Below, in pieces: positions 20,425-29,425 of a stretch of DNA of 64,000 nt. This stretch comes from Victivallis sp. Marseille-Q1083. Lineage in GTDB: Bacteria > Verrucomicrobiota > Lentisphaeria > Victivallales > Victivallaceae. The DNA lies in the NCBI RefSeq assembly GCF_903645315.1, contig NZ_CAHJXL010000001.1, forward strand, positions 186,001 to 250,000. Reading direction: 5' to 3'. Position 1 is the first letter of the stretch, and every line of letters starts with the position of its first letter. Position numbers and translations under genes: made by a program. Under the pieces are notes generated by a model, which was not told where the DNA came from, did not search any database, and saw only the letters and a list, made by a program, of their open reading frames with translations.

Positions 20425-21864
20425 TTATCGCTCCTCCGGGTTGACCAGTTCGGAAGCCGCCAGCAGCTTACCGGTGACGGCGGCAATTTCGGCATCCGGA
20501 TGCAGCAATTCGGCTTTGACCGCAACGAAATAGAAATGTTTCTCTGTAGTCCGCGTCGTCGTGCCGAAGAGATATTTCAGCACCGGCAGCTCACAGAGGA
20601 ACGGAACGCCGATGGTCTGTTCAACCTCCTCTTCCCGGACCCAGCGGGACAGCAGCCGTTCGGCGCCGGTTTGAATGGAAAAGGCGCCGATGGTCGTCAC
20701 CGTTTCATAAAGCTCATTGCCGTGATTGTCCCGTTCGACAACATTTTGCATCTCCAGCGTATAGAAAAAATTCAGCACGCCGCACTGTGCGGCATAATCC
20801 GCTTCGCTGTAGCCGAGCTGCCCGGTCTTCCGGTCGGTCTTGCCCGACAGCGCAATCACCGGCTCGGTGACGGTCAACTCCAATTTGTCATTGGCGGAAG
20901 CCGCAACCGCGCTGGCAAATTTGTCATCTTTGACCAGGTTCTGATAGGCGGGCGTAAATTTGAGTTTCGCATCGTGCCCGGTGGCGATCGAGAGGCTGGC
21001 GCTGGTGGCCAGCCGCGCCCTGCCGTCCTGCTGCAGCAACCGCACGAATGAAAAATCGAAAGACGGCGCGAACAGGAAAAAACCGTACGGCCCAAAGGAA
21101 TTTTCCAGCGCCGAGCCTTCCAGAAAAGTCGCACCGGCCTCGAAAAGGTTCAACCCCGGTCCATTTTTCCAGGCCAGATAATCGATGCCCAGGTCCCTGA
21201 GGCTGCTCTCCCGGACGTCGTAAACCTTCAGCGAAATGGTAAACTGCGGCACCGGCCGGTCCAGCCAGGCGAGATATTTCTTCATATCCTCGTCCTTGCG
21301 GATGGAATCCTTCCAGTAAATCCGGTTTGTCGCCGCGTCAAACGCCACCACCGCATCCTGATTCGCCCCCTCGGTGGCATTGGAAGAAATTCCCGCCTTG
21401 ATCATGACGTTCATCATCGTTTCGCTGGAACGCCAGACCGGCGTATAGACGCTGCGGACAATGCCGGTGCCGTCGATTCCGGAACCGTCCGGCCCTCTGG
21501 CGCCGGGACGGTCGAGCTTGGCGATCATATCGTCGATGTACGGCATCAGCGGCTCCGGACAGCTCACTGAAACGAATTGTTTGCCGCCGGCCGCGTAATT
21601 GATGCGGTCGGCGGAACCGTTTTCGGCATACCGCTTGATCGCCCCGAGAATGAAAGGGACGAGATCGTTGGCCTGCTGGTGTTTGAGTTCATAGAGCTTA
21701 GACACCATATAATTCTGGGCGTCGTCCTCGACAAACCGAATTTTCTGAACCTTCTCCGCCGGAATCGCGTCCACCGGCATTGCCGTTTCCTGCCCGGCCG
21801 CCGAAACGGCGGCCAGGACGGCCAGCGCGCCACCAAGAATCTGTTTCCCTACCGTCTGCTGCAC
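20425..21864 (-). CDS. Secretin-family protein (first of a tandem pair)
   Basis: 479 residues starting at GTG 21864 (GGGAG and GGAG upstream), with signal peptide (GGALAVLAAVSAAGQE). The segment LYELKHQQANDLVPFILGAI parallels the YVLKHADPYSIRPYL segment of the downstream gene. The C-terminal part aligns by eye with a secretin end (VEQTIGVPFLCELPVLKYLFG, then EKHFYFVAVKAELLHPDAEIAA). It lacks the usual PLLSDIP wording, so it is a divergent member. Both proteins share the closing phrase pattern D-T/A-EIAA, which suggests an old duplication. It may form a hetero-oligomer with its partner or be specialised as an accessory ring. Confidence 0.75.
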   Translation of the reverse strand: MQQTVGKQILGGALAVLAAVSAAGQETAMPVDAIPAEKVQKIRFVEDDAQNYMVSKLYELKHQQANDLVPFILGAIKRYAENGSADRINYAAGGKQFVSVSCPEPLMPYIDDMIAKLDRPGARGPDGSGIDGTGIVRSVYTPVWRSSETMMNVMIKAGISSNATEGANQDAVVAFDAATNRIYWKDSIRKDEDMKKYLAWLDRPVPQFTISLKVYDVRESSLRDLGIDYLAWKNGPGLNLFEAGATFLEGSALENSFGPYGFFLFAPSFDFSFVRLLQQDGRARLATSASLSIATGHDAKLKFTPAYQNLVKDDKFASAVAASANDKLELTVTEPVIALSGKTDRKTGQLGYSEADYAAQCGVLNFFYTLEMQNVVERDNHGNELYETVTTIGAFSIQTGAERLLSRWVREEEVEQTIGVPFLCELPVLKYLFGTTTRTTEKHFYFVAVKAELLHPDAEIAAVTGKLLAASELVNPEER

Positions 21865-22008
21865 TGCTCCGAATCTCCCGTTATGTATGTGCTTACTTCT
21901 ACCTTCACCAGCCGCCGTTGCGACACGGCAGGGCGTTCCAGTCTTTTAACATAAGTTTCGTCGGTTAAAATTCGGTGAGGGAAATACTAGTTTTCGATGA
22001 GTTTTCCC

Positions 22009-22045
22009 AAAAAAATGATTAGGAAACGATTGGACAATCGTTTCC
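22009..22045 (-). terminator. Rho-independent terminator after the S51-peptidase gene
   Basis: Read on the minus strand, a perfect 10-bp stem (GGAAACGATT / AATCGTTTCC, tetraloop GTCC) is followed after TAATCA by seven T (22009-22015). It stops minus-strand transcripts of the 22161-22964 gene before the secretin operon. The rest of the 21865-22160 gap shows no gene. Confidence 0.8.
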
Positions 22046-22160
22046 AGCCGGCGATTTTACGGCCCAGTTTCCCCGGCGGCGTTCTGCGCCGGGCTTTCTG
22101 ATTTTTATTTCGTTAAAAAATCATCCGCCGGCTCGGGTCGGAAGCAAACGGCAACGCGCC

Positions 22161-22964
22161 TCATTCCGCCTCCGGCCGGACCGGCGAAAACTCCCGCTTT
22201 TTCCAAACCGCGCCGTCGCGCTCGAAACGGCAGGCGCGGGCCGCCGGAGAATTGAAGCGGATTTCGGCACGGCCGTCGGTAAAAAACAATGCCGCCCCGT
22301 CGGTCAGCGCCCAGGCAACCGCCGGGGTTCCGGCGCCTTCGATTTGTTCGAGCCGTTCGTCGAATCCCGCCCAGACGGCATCCTGATAATGCGGGCAGAA
22401 CAGGATCGGCAGCGCACCGCACCCGGCAATCAGGTCGAAACGGCCGTCGGCAAAGTCATTGTATCCGGCAACCGTCCAGCAGATTGCTCCCGCGCTGTAA
22501 CCCGCGACCACCGTCCCGTGTTCATAAGCGTCGCGCAGCGCGTCCGGCAGCGCGGCGCGCTCCCACGCCCCGGCCAGCCACTCGGTCATGCCGCCGCAAA
22601 CCCAGATGATATCCGCCCCGGCGACTTTTTCGCGCAGTTCGGCCAGCGCAATACCGGCAGCAAGCAGCGGCACCGCCTCGATTCGGTCGCTCTGGCCGGC
22701 AAACATCGCCCGCGCCCCGGCAAAAGCCGCTTCACTGTCGCCCGCCGGCGCACAGAAGAGCAGAATCCGCGGATTGGCAATGCCGCTGAATGCAACGATT
22801 TGCCGCCCGATTTCCGCATCGGCTCCCCAGGCAAGGACCGCCCTGCGCGGCCGCGCGGCATCCGGCGACGGCAAGCCGGACTGGCGGCAGGAACAGAGCA
22901 TCACCACAGCGGCCAGCAGGCCGGTGGCAATCCGGCCGTTCCGGCCGTACGACAAAAATTTCAT
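22161..22964 (-). CDS. S51-family peptidase-like lipoprotein (cyanophycinase/peptidase E fold)
   Basis: 267 residues. The signal peptide has a lipobox-like VMLCSC, so a lipid-anchored exported protein is expected. The S51 nucleophile elbow GYSAGA is present (Ser157), preceded by IIWVCGGMTEWLAG, which matches the family's GG[GM]-type loop. S51 members are dipeptidases (aspartyl) or cyanophycinases. An exported lipoprotein version is less usual, and the substrate is open. It is a single gene with its own promoter at 23112-23140 and terminator at 22009-22045, divergent from the HAD gene. Confidence 0.82.
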   Translation of the reverse strand: MKFLSYGRNGRIATGLLAAVVMLCSCRQSGLPSPDAARPRRAVLAWGADAEIGRQIVAFSGIANPRILLFCAPAGDSEAAFAGARAMFAGQSDRIEAVPLLAAGIALAELREKVAGADIIWVCGGMTEWLAGAWERAALPDALRDAYEHGTVVAGYSAGAICWTVAGYNDFADGRFDLIAGCGALPILFCPHYQDAVWAGFDERLEQIEGAGTPAVAWALTDGAALFFTDGRAEIRFNSPAARACRFERDGAVWKKREFSPVRPEAE

Positions 22965-23111
22965 AACCGAGTCTCCCTCCGTAATCCGCCAGCCGATGAA
23001 AAAGAAGAAGTTTCCGGCGTCCTATCTTTTCCCGGCCACTTTCCAAGCCGTCAAAACAGAGGGGGCGCAATACCCATTGACTTCCACGAATAAGCGAACT
23101 TGCATACAGGA

Positions 23112-23140
23112 AAAATAAATCGGCAAATCTTCTCCGTCAA
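23112..23140 (-). promoter_or_regulatory. Candidate promoter of the S51-peptidase gene
   Basis: Minus strand: TTGACG (23135-23140), 17-nt spacer, TATTTT (23112-23117). It lies in the 371-bp divergent gap 22965-23335, which otherwise holds only the HAD promoter. The leader to the start codon would be about 140 nt. Confidence 0.5.
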
Positions 23141-23280
23141 GTCAGGAAGGCCCATCGCCGGCAGGAATTAATAAAAAATCGTCCCTTTCACCCGGTCGGA
23201 CCGTTTTCGCCCTGCCGCTTGGACCGGAACCGGACAACGGGATACGCCTGGAGGCCGCCGGCAATTATCCGCAAGGGAAT

Positions 23281-23309
23281 TTGCATCGCCGTCGTTCCGG
23301 CTGTATGGT
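23281..23309 (+). promoter_or_regulatory. Candidate promoter of the HAD phosphatase gene
   Basis: TTGCAT (23281-23286), 17-nt spacer, TATGGT (23304-23309), about 20 nt before the ribosome-binding site AAAGGAA of the gene at 23336. Confidence 0.5.
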
Positions 23310-23335
23310 ACGGGGATAAAAAAAGGAATCGCCTC

Positions 23336-24142
23336 ATGCAGGATTTTTTCGACAAACAAGCTTTCATTCTGGATATGGACGGCGTCGTCTATCACGGCAA
23401 TCTGCTGCTGCCCGGCGCCGTCGAATTCGTCGACTGGTTGAAAAAGCACGATAAGAAATTCCTTTTCCTGACCAACGCCAGCGAACGGACGCCGCGCGAA
23501 CTGCAGGAAAAGATGGCCCGGCTCGGCATTCAACTTGAGGAGAAGCAATTCTACACCAGCGCCCTGGCCACGGCCGAATTTCTGTCCCGGCAGCAGCCGC
23601 AGTGCACCGCTTTCGTCATCGGCGAAGCCGGTTTGTTCAACGCGCTGTATGAGCGCGGCATTTCGATGAACGACACCAATCCGGATTATGTCGTCGTCGG
23701 CGAAACCCGCTCCTACGGTTACGAACGGCTGGAAAAAGCGACGTTCCTGGTCCAGGACGGTGCCAAATTGATCGGCACCTGTCCGGACGTCTCCGGGCCG
23801 AGCGAAGCCGGCACCATTCCGGGCACCGGAGCGCTGATTTCCCCGATCGAACTGGTCACCGGCAAGAAGGCCTATTTCGTCGGCAAGCCCAACCCGCTGA
23901 TGATGCGCCGGGCCGGCAAACGCCTGGACGTGCCGAGCTGCGAGACACTGATCATCGGCGACCGGATGGATACCGACATCATCGCCGGCGTCGAATCGGA
24001 AATCGACACGGTGCTGGTCTTAAGCGGCGTCACTTCCGAACGGGACCTGCAACGCTTTCCCTACCGGCCGAACCATATTTTCGCCGGACTGGCCGACATC
24101 GTCGTCCGGCTGAAGGAGTTCGAAGCGCGGCAGCATTGCTGA
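23336..24142 (+). CDS. HAD-superfamily class IIA phosphatase (NagD-like)
   Basis: 268 residues from ATG 23336, which has AAAGGAA upstream. HAD motif I is FILDMDGVVYHG (catalytic Asp13 and Asp15) and motif II is FLTNAS. The motif III/IV region gives YFVGKPNPLMMRRA and IIGDRMDTDIIAG, and the IIA cap lies between motifs II and III. Relatives (NagD, AraL, PGP types) dephosphorylate sugar or nucleotide phosphates, often as metabolite clean-up. No operon partner is evident: the gene is followed by the 286-bp leader region of pnp. Confidence 0.92.
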   Translation: MQDFFDKQAFILDMDGVVYHGNLLLPGAVEFVDWLKKHDKKFLFLTNASERTPRELQEKMARLGIQLEEKQFYTSALATAEFLSRQQPQCTAFVIGEAGLFNALYERGISMNDTNPDYVVVGETRSYGYERLEKATFLVQDGAKLIGTCPDVSGPSEAGTIPGTGALISPIELVTGKKAYFVGKPNPLMMRRAGKRLDVPSCETLIIGDRMDTDIIAGVESEIDTVLVLSGVTSERDLQRFPYRPNHIFAGLADIVVRLKEFEARQHC

Positions 24143-24191
24143 CGACGCCGACGCATTTCGGTGAAAAGCGGCAATTTTCCCAAAAGAAAAG

Positions 24192-24219
24192 TTGTTTTTT
24201 AGCGGCGACTGGATATAGT
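24192..24219 (+). promoter_or_regulatory. Candidate promoter of pnp
   Basis: TTGTTT (24192-24197), 16-nt spacer, TATAGT (24214-24219). Transcription would begin near 24226, leaving a leader of about 200 nt before pnp. Confidence 0.55.
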
Positions 24220-24234
24220 AAGGAAAATAACCTG

Positions 24235-24409
24235 CTTGTCAGAACAGGATGCCTGTCCGGCGGTTGTGGAATTCGGACGCTATCAGCGTCCGGAAGATAT
24301 TCTTTCCGGGTGTTGATACCGCGATTCCGCATCAAACGTTCGGGCCGAAAAGGCCGATGCTTTCCCGTTCCTGACAAGTCCAAACCAAGACTGCCGGTGT
24401 TGTACCGGC
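24235..24409 (+). ncRNA. Structured 5' leader of pnp
   Basis: Hand folding gives a closing helix CTTGTCAG (24235-24242) with CTGACAAG (24371-24378). Inside is helix TGTGGAAT (24265-24272) with ATTCCGCA (24324-24331). Hairpins are CGGACGC-tatca-GCGTCCG (24274-24292), an overlapping and mutually exclusive CCGGAAG/TTTCCGG (24290-24309), and GGCC-gaaaa-GGCC (24343-24355). Outside, just before the ribosome-binding site, is GCCGGT-gttgt-ACCGGC (24393-24409). It does not resemble a riboswitch class I know. In other bacteria pnp leaders are autoregulated through RNase III and PNPase, so a similar role is the leading guess. The rest of 24143-24428 shows no gene. Confidence 0.55.
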
Positions 24410-24428
24410 GCAAAACAAAGGACAAATC

Positions 24429-26537
24429 ATGTCAGAACAAAAAGTCGTGTTCCAACTGGATGCCGGCCGCACCATGGAAATTTCCACCGGCAAGATGGCC
24501 AACCTCGCCAACGGCTCCTGCCTGGTGCGCCTCGGCGACACCATTGTTATTTCCGCCGCCTGCTCCGGCCCGGCCCGGCCCGGCACCGATTTCTTCCCGC
24601 TGCAGGTCGACTACCGGGAAAAATACAGCGCGGCCGGCCGCTTCCCCGGCGGCTATATCAAACGGGAAGGCCGTCCCAGTGAAAAAGAAATTCTGACCTG
24701 CCGGGTGACCGACCGGCCGTTGCGGCCGCTGTTCCCGGACGGTTTTTACGATGAAGTGCAGGTCTACGGCATGTTGTTGAGCGCCGACGGCGTCAATGAG
24801 CCGGACGTGCTGAGCATGCTGGGCGCCAGCACCGCGCTGGTGCTGTCCGACCTGCCGTTCCAGGGACCGATCGGCGCGGTGCGGGTCGGCAAGGTCGGCG
24901 GCAAACTGATCGCCAACCCGACGATCGCCGAAATGGCCGAAAGCACGATCGACCTGATCTACGCCGGTCTGCCGGACAAGGTGATCATGATCGAGGGCGA
25001 AGCCAATGAATGCCAGGAAGACGAATTGGCCGAAGCGATGTATTTCGCCAATGAAATCGTCAAAGTCCAGTGTGCCGCCCAGTTGGAGCTGGCCGCCAAA
25101 GCCGGCAAGACCAAAAAAACGCCGAAGCTCTATCTGGTGCCGCCGGAAATCACGGCCGGATTGCACGCTTTCTGTAGCGGTAAGATTGAAGAAGTCTGCC
25201 TGATTCCGGGTAAAAACGACCGGATGCAGGCGATGGACGAGCTGCTCGAAGCGGCGATGTTGACGATGCGGGGCGATTTCCCCGGCATGAGCGACGACGC
25301 ATTCGGCTTGGAAATGCACAAGGCATTCGACGACCTGGTCCGGACAACAACCCGCAACGCCATCCTCGAAAAACAGTTCCGCCCGGACGGCCGCGGCATC
25401 GACGAAATCCGTCCGCTGTCCGCCGAAGTCGGCGTGCTGCCGATCGTTCACGGCAGCGGCCTGTTCTCCCGCGGCGAAACCCAGGCGCTGGTCGTCGCCA
25501 CGCTCGGCAATGAAAAAGATTCGCAGGAATATGACAATATCACCGGTGACGGTACCCCGTTCTCCAAGCGGTTTTATCTGCAGTACAACTTCCCGAACTA
25601 CAGCGTCGGCGAAGTCGGCCGGATCACCGGTCCCGGACGGCGCGAAATCGGTCACGGCGACTTGGCGGAACGCTCGGTTTCCAAAGTGATTCCGAAGGAT
25701 TTCCCTTACGTCATCCGCTGCGTTTCCGAAGTGATGAGCTCGAACGGTTCGACCTCGATGGCCTCGGTGTGCGGCGCGACGCTGGCGTTGATGGATGCCG
25801 GCGTGCCGATCAAATCGCCGGTCGCCGGCATCTCCTGCGGCCTGGTCACCGGCGGCGATCAGGCGTTGCTGCTGACCGATATCATCGGCGCCGAGGACCA
25901 TTTCGGCGATATGGACTTCAAGGTCTGCGGCACCAAAGCCGGCATCACCGGTTTCCAGTTGGATTTGAAGCTGCCGGGCATCAGCATTGACCTGCTCTGC
26001 CAGGGGATGGAACGCAACCGGCTGGCGCGTTACAAGATCCTCGACACGCTGACCGCCTGCATCGCGGAGCCGCGCGCCGAGATCAGCGAGCGGGCGCCGC
26101 GGCTGGAAACCATCGTCATCAATCCCGCCAAGATCGGCGCCCTGATCGGCCCCGGCGGCAAGAATATCAAAGCGATCACCGAAGAGACGCAATCCTCCAT
26201 CGACGTCGACGACGACGGCAACGTTAAAATCATGTCGCCGAACAAGGAGCTGCTGGAAAAAGCCAAGGAACGGGTGCTCGGCTGCACCGCCGAAGCCGAA
26301 ATCGGCAAAATTTACCGCGGCAAAGTGGTGACGGTCCGCGACTTCGGCGCTTTCGTCGAAATTCTGCCGGGTCTGGACGGACTGCTGCACATTTCGGAAA
26401 TGGCCGATTACCGGGTGCGTGAAGTCAGGGATATCTGCCAGGAAGGCGATTTCGTGACCGTCAAAGTCATCGACATCGACCAGTCCGGCAAAATCCGTTT
26501 GAGCCGCAAAGCGGCGTTGAAGGAGCTGGGCGAATAA
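24429..26537 (+). CDS. pnp: Polynucleotide phosphorylase (PNPase)
   Basis: 702 residues, normal length. It degrades RNA 3' to 5' by phosphorolysis, as a trimer and often with RNase E. Two RNase PH-like domains are visible (first: CLVRLGDTIVISAACSG; second: GSGLFSRGETQALVVATLG). The linker helices come between them, then a KH domain (IGALIGPGGKNIKAITEET) and a C-terminal S1 domain (GKVVTVRDFGAFVEILPG). Start ATG 24429 has AAAGGA 8 nt upstream. There is no rpsO next to it, unlike in many bacteria. A leader with many possible hairpins precedes it and a terminator follows at 26569. Confidence 0.98.
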   Translation: MSEQKVVFQLDAGRTMEISTGKMANLANGSCLVRLGDTIVISAACSGPARPGTDFFPLQVDYREKYSAAGRFPGGYIKREGRPSEKEILTCRVTDRPLRPLFPDGFYDEVQVYGMLLSADGVNEPDVLSMLGASTALVLSDLPFQGPIGAVRVGKVGGKLIANPTIAEMAESTIDLIYAGLPDKVIMIEGEANECQEDELAEAMYFANEIVKVQCAAQLELAAKAGKTKKTPKLYLVPPEITAGLHAFCSGKIEEVCLIPGKNDRMQAMDELLEAAMLTMRGDFPGMSDDAFGLEMHKAFDDLVRTTTRNAILEKQFRPDGRGIDEIRPLSAEVGVLPIVHGSGLFSRGETQALVVATLGNEKDSQEYDNITGDGTPFSKRFYLQYNFPNYSVGEVGRITGPGRREIGHGDLAERSVSKVIPKDFPYVIRCVSEVMSSNGSTSMASVCGATLALMDAGVPIKSPVAGISCGLVTGGDQALLLTDIIGAEDHFGDMDFKVCGTKAGITGFQLDLKLPGISIDLLCQGMERNRLARYKILDTLTACIAEPRAEISERAPRLETIVINPAKIGALIGPGGKNIKAITEETQSSIDVDDDGNVKIMSPNKELLEKAKERVLGCTAEAEIGKIYRGKVVTVRDFGAFVEILPGLDGLLHISEMADYRVREVRDICQEGDFVTVKVIDIDQSGKIRLSRKAALKELGE

Positions 26538-26568
26538 TCAGTCGTCCAGTTGATTGATCGATTGCATT

Positions 26569-26607
26569 CGGCCGGACCGTTTCTCGACGGCCCGGCCGTT
26601 TCGCTTT
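26569..26607 (+). terminator. Terminator after pnp
   Basis: CGGCCGG (26569-26575) pairs with CCGGCCG (26592-26598), and CCGT (26577-26580) with ACGG (26587-26590), with one internal mismatch and a 6-nt loop. It is followed by a short interrupted T-rich stretch. Confidence 0.65.
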
Positions 26608-26674
26608 CAAAACCGCAACCGTCCGGCAACGACCGCCACCGCGGCCGCCGCAGGAAAAAAATGGATCACCGAAC

Positions 26675-29233
26675 ATGAGCAATGAAGTAGTCTTGACGCC
26701 AATGATGAAGCAGTACCGCGCCGCCAAAGCGGAAATTCCGCCGGATGCGGTGTTGCTGTTCCGGCTCGGCGACTTCTACGAAATGTTCTTCGAGGACGCG
26801 GCGCGGGTCAGCAGCGTTCTGGATATCGTACTGACCAAACGCGGCGGCGTGCCGATGTGCGGCTTTCCCTACCATGCGCTGGACATCCAGTTGCCGCGGC
26901 TGCTGACTTCCGGCGTTAAGGTGGCGATCGCCGAACAACTGGAAGATCCGCGGCTGGCCAAAGGCATCGTCAAACGGGCGGTCACCCGGATCATTACGCC
27001 GGGAACGGTCGTCGACAGCACGGTGCTACAGCCGGAACGCAACAACTTCCTGTTGGCCCTGCTGGAACGCAAAGACCGTTTCGCCCTCGCCTCGCTGGAC
27101 ATCAGCACGGCAGAATTCCGGGTGACCGAAATCGCCGGACAGGACAAGCTGGAAACCGAACTGAACCGGCTCGGCAGCCGGGAATGTATCGTACCGAAAA
27201 GTTTATACGAAGGCTGGGAAAAGGACGGTAATTTTCCGAAAACCAACGATAAACTGCTCTATACGCCGCTGGACGACTGGATTTTCGCCTTCGACTGTTC
27301 GGAAGAGCTTCTGAAACGCCATTTCGGCGTTCTTTCGCTGGACGGTTTCGGCTGCCGCAACCTGCCGCTGGCGGTTTCCGCCGCCGGCGCGGTGCTGTAT
27401 TACGCCACTGAAAACCTCCGGCAGAACGCCACCCATATCACCAAACTGAGCGTCTACAACCCGGCGCAATCGCTGGAGCTGGATGCCATCTCGCAGCGCA
27501 ATCTCGAATTGGTCGAGCCGATGTTCGGCACCGACAAATCCGGAACGCTGCTGCATGTGCTGGACCGCACGGTGACGCCAATGGGGGGCCGGTTATTGCG
27601 CAGTTGGATTTTGAGACCGCTGTATGACCGCGAGGCGATCAACCGCCGGCTCGACGCCGTCGAAGCGCTCAAGGACGACCCGCTGACGCTGGCCGAACTG
27701 CATGAAACGCTCGGCATCGTCCGCGACCTGGAGCGGATCATCGCCCGCCTGAACCTCGGCAACGCCAACGCCCGCGACCTGCTGGCGCTGGCCAACAGCG
27801 TCAGCGTGCTGCCGGGCGTCAAAGCGCTGCTGGAAAATTTCGCCACGCCGCTGCTCGAAGAAGTCGACCAGGCGATTCCGGTGCTGCCGGAGCTGGCGGA
27901 ACGCATCGCCGCCGCCATCGTCGAGGAGCCGCCGCTCGGCCTCAACGACGGCGGCGTCTTCAAAACCGGTTACAACGCCGCGCTGGATGAATTCCGGCAG
28001 GCCGCCACCGAAGGCAAGAACTGGCTCAGCTCCATTCAGCAGCGCGAACAGGAACGCACGACGATCAAGTCGCTGAAGGTCAAATACAACCAGGTGTTCG
28101 GCTACTACATTGAAATCAGCAAGGCCAATTTGAATCTGGTGCCGGACGATTATATCCGCAAGCAGACGCTGGTCAACGCTGAACGCTTCATCACCCCGGA
28201 ACTCAAGGAGCTGGAAAGCAAGATCCTCGGCGCCGAGGACAAAGCCAAAGCGCTCGAATACCAGCTCTTCCAGGAGTTGCGGGAATACGTCCTCGGCTTT
28301 ACCCGGGAAATCCAGACCGCCGCCGCCAATCTGGCCATCCTCGATGTCATCTGTTCGCTGGCCGAATGCGCCCGCGACCGCCGTTACCAGCGGCCGCATA
28401 TTCTGGAAGATAACACTCTGGAGATCATCGGCGGCCGCCATCCGGTACTCGACGCCAATATGACTTCCGAGCGTTTCGTTCCCAACGATGTCCACCTCGA
28501 CGGCGACCGCCACCGGATGATGATCATCACCGGGCCGAACATGGCCGGCAAATCGACCTATATCCGCCAGACCGCGCTGCTGGTGCTGATGGCGCAGATG
28601 GGGTCCTTCATCCCGGTCGATTCCGCCAACATCGGACTGGTCGACCGGATTTTCACCCGGGTCGGCGCGGCCGACGACCTCTCCCGCGGCCAGAGTACCT
28701 TCATGGTTGAAATGGTCGAAACCGCCAATATCCTCAACCACGCCACGCCGAAAAGCCTGGTCATTCTCGACGAGATCGGCCGCGGCACCAGCACCTTCGA
28801 CGGGCTGAGCATCGCCTGGGCGGTTGCCGAATACCTGCATGATGATGAACATTGCCGCTGCCGGACCCAGTTCGCCACCCATTACCACGAATTGACCGAA
28901 CTGGCCAAAACCAAACGCGGCGTCGACAATTACAACGTCGCAGTCAAGGAGTACGGCGAACAGATTATCTTCCTGCGGCAGATCGTGCCGGGCGGCACCG
29001 ATAAAAGCTACGGCATTCATGTCGCCAAGCTCGCCGGTCTGCCACGGGCAGTCGTCGACCGGGCCAACGCCATTCTGGAGTCACTGGAAAACAGCGCCGC
29101 CAAACCGCAGCAGGAGCGCATGCCCGGCAGCCACCATCTGGCCGAGAGCACGGTGCCCTATCAGGCCAAACGGCGCAAAAAGGCGATGGAAAACGATACG
29201 CCGGAAGATTCCCAGCAATTGCGCCTGTTCTGA
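26675..29233 (+). CDS. mutS: DNA mismatch repair protein MutS
   Basis: 852 residues, standard MutS1 length. The N-terminal mismatch-recognition domain has the Phe-X-Glu motif within LGDFYEMFFEDA. The connector, lever and clamp domains follow. The C-terminal ABC-type ATPase has Walker A GPNMAGKSTYIRQ (about 620), the signature region ADDLSRGQSTFMVEM, Walker B LVILDEIGRGTSTFDG and the HTH end region. It recognises mismatches and small loops and starts repair with MutL. It sits alone downstream of pnp and converges with the repeat-protein operon. Confidence 0.98.
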   Translation: MSNEVVLTPMMKQYRAAKAEIPPDAVLLFRLGDFYEMFFEDAARVSSVLDIVLTKRGGVPMCGFPYHALDIQLPRLLTSGVKVAIAEQLEDPRLAKGIVKRAVTRIITPGTVVDSTVLQPERNNFLLALLERKDRFALASLDISTAEFRVTEIAGQDKLETELNRLGSRECIVPKSLYEGWEKDGNFPKTNDKLLYTPLDDWIFAFDCSEELLKRHFGVLSLDGFGCRNLPLAVSAAGAVLYYATENLRQNATHITKLSVYNPAQSLELDAISQRNLELVEPMFGTDKSGTLLHVLDRTVTPMGGRLLRSWILRPLYDREAINRRLDAVEALKDDPLTLAELHETLGIVRDLERIIARLNLGNANARDLLALANSVSVLPGVKALLENFATPLLEEVDQAIPVLPELAERIAAAIVEEPPLGLNDGGVFKTGYNAALDEFRQAATEGKNWLSSIQQREQERTTIKSLKVKYNQVFGYYIEISKANLNLVPDDYIRKQTLVNAERFITPELKELESKILGAEDKAKALEYQLFQELREYVLGFTREIQTAAANLAILDVICSLAECARDRRYQRPHILEDNTLEIIGGRHPVLDANMTSERFVPNDVHLDGDRHRMMIITGPNMAGKSTYIRQTALLVLMAQMGSFIPVDSANIGLVDRIFTRVGAADDLSRGQSTFMVEMVETANILNHATPKSLVILDEIGRGTSTFDGLSIAWAVAEYLHDDEHCRCRTQFATHYHELTELAKTKRGVDNYNVAVKEYGEQIIFLRQIVPGGTDKSYGIHVAKLAGLPRAVVDRANAILESLENSAAKPQQERMPGSHHLAESTVPYQAKRRKKAMENDTPEDSQQLRLF

Positions 29234-29249
29234 AGGAAGCGGAAAAATA

Positions 29250-29377
29250 TCAGGCCAGCAGGAAGTTGACAATCAACGGCGTCAGCAGCATGCCCAGCAG
29301 AAACACCGCGAAGAAAATTCCGGAAGCAATTCCGACTCTTCCATCGTCCCGCCTGTTGTACCCGCCCGCGTCGCCAT
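29250..29377 (-). pseudogene. Possible frameshifted small membrane protein
   Basis: On the minus strand an ATG at 29377 has a strong Shine-Dalgarno (GGAGATAAGG), but its frame closes after 31 codons with an implausible Cys-rich end. A second frame ending at 29250 encodes a basic stretch and a clear transmembrane helix (IASGIFFAVFLLGMLLTPLI) with no start codon of its own nearby. Joining them needs one frameshift within the G-rich run around 29359-29372. It could be a decayed gene, a sequencing error or programmed frameshifting. Confidence 0.3.
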
Positions 29378-29425
29378 GCCTTATCTCCGGCCTTGCGGTG
29401 CACGGCAGGATAAATTTTGCCGCCG

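Noticed and set aside
22071-22110. Hairpin CCCGGCG/CGCCGGG followed by T-rich sequence on the plus strand
   Set aside because: It would be a plus-strand terminator, but no plus-strand gene leads into it.
24432-26390. 652-codon minus-strand frame opposite pnp
   Set aside because: Pure codon-bias shadow; no family features and pnp is unmistakable.
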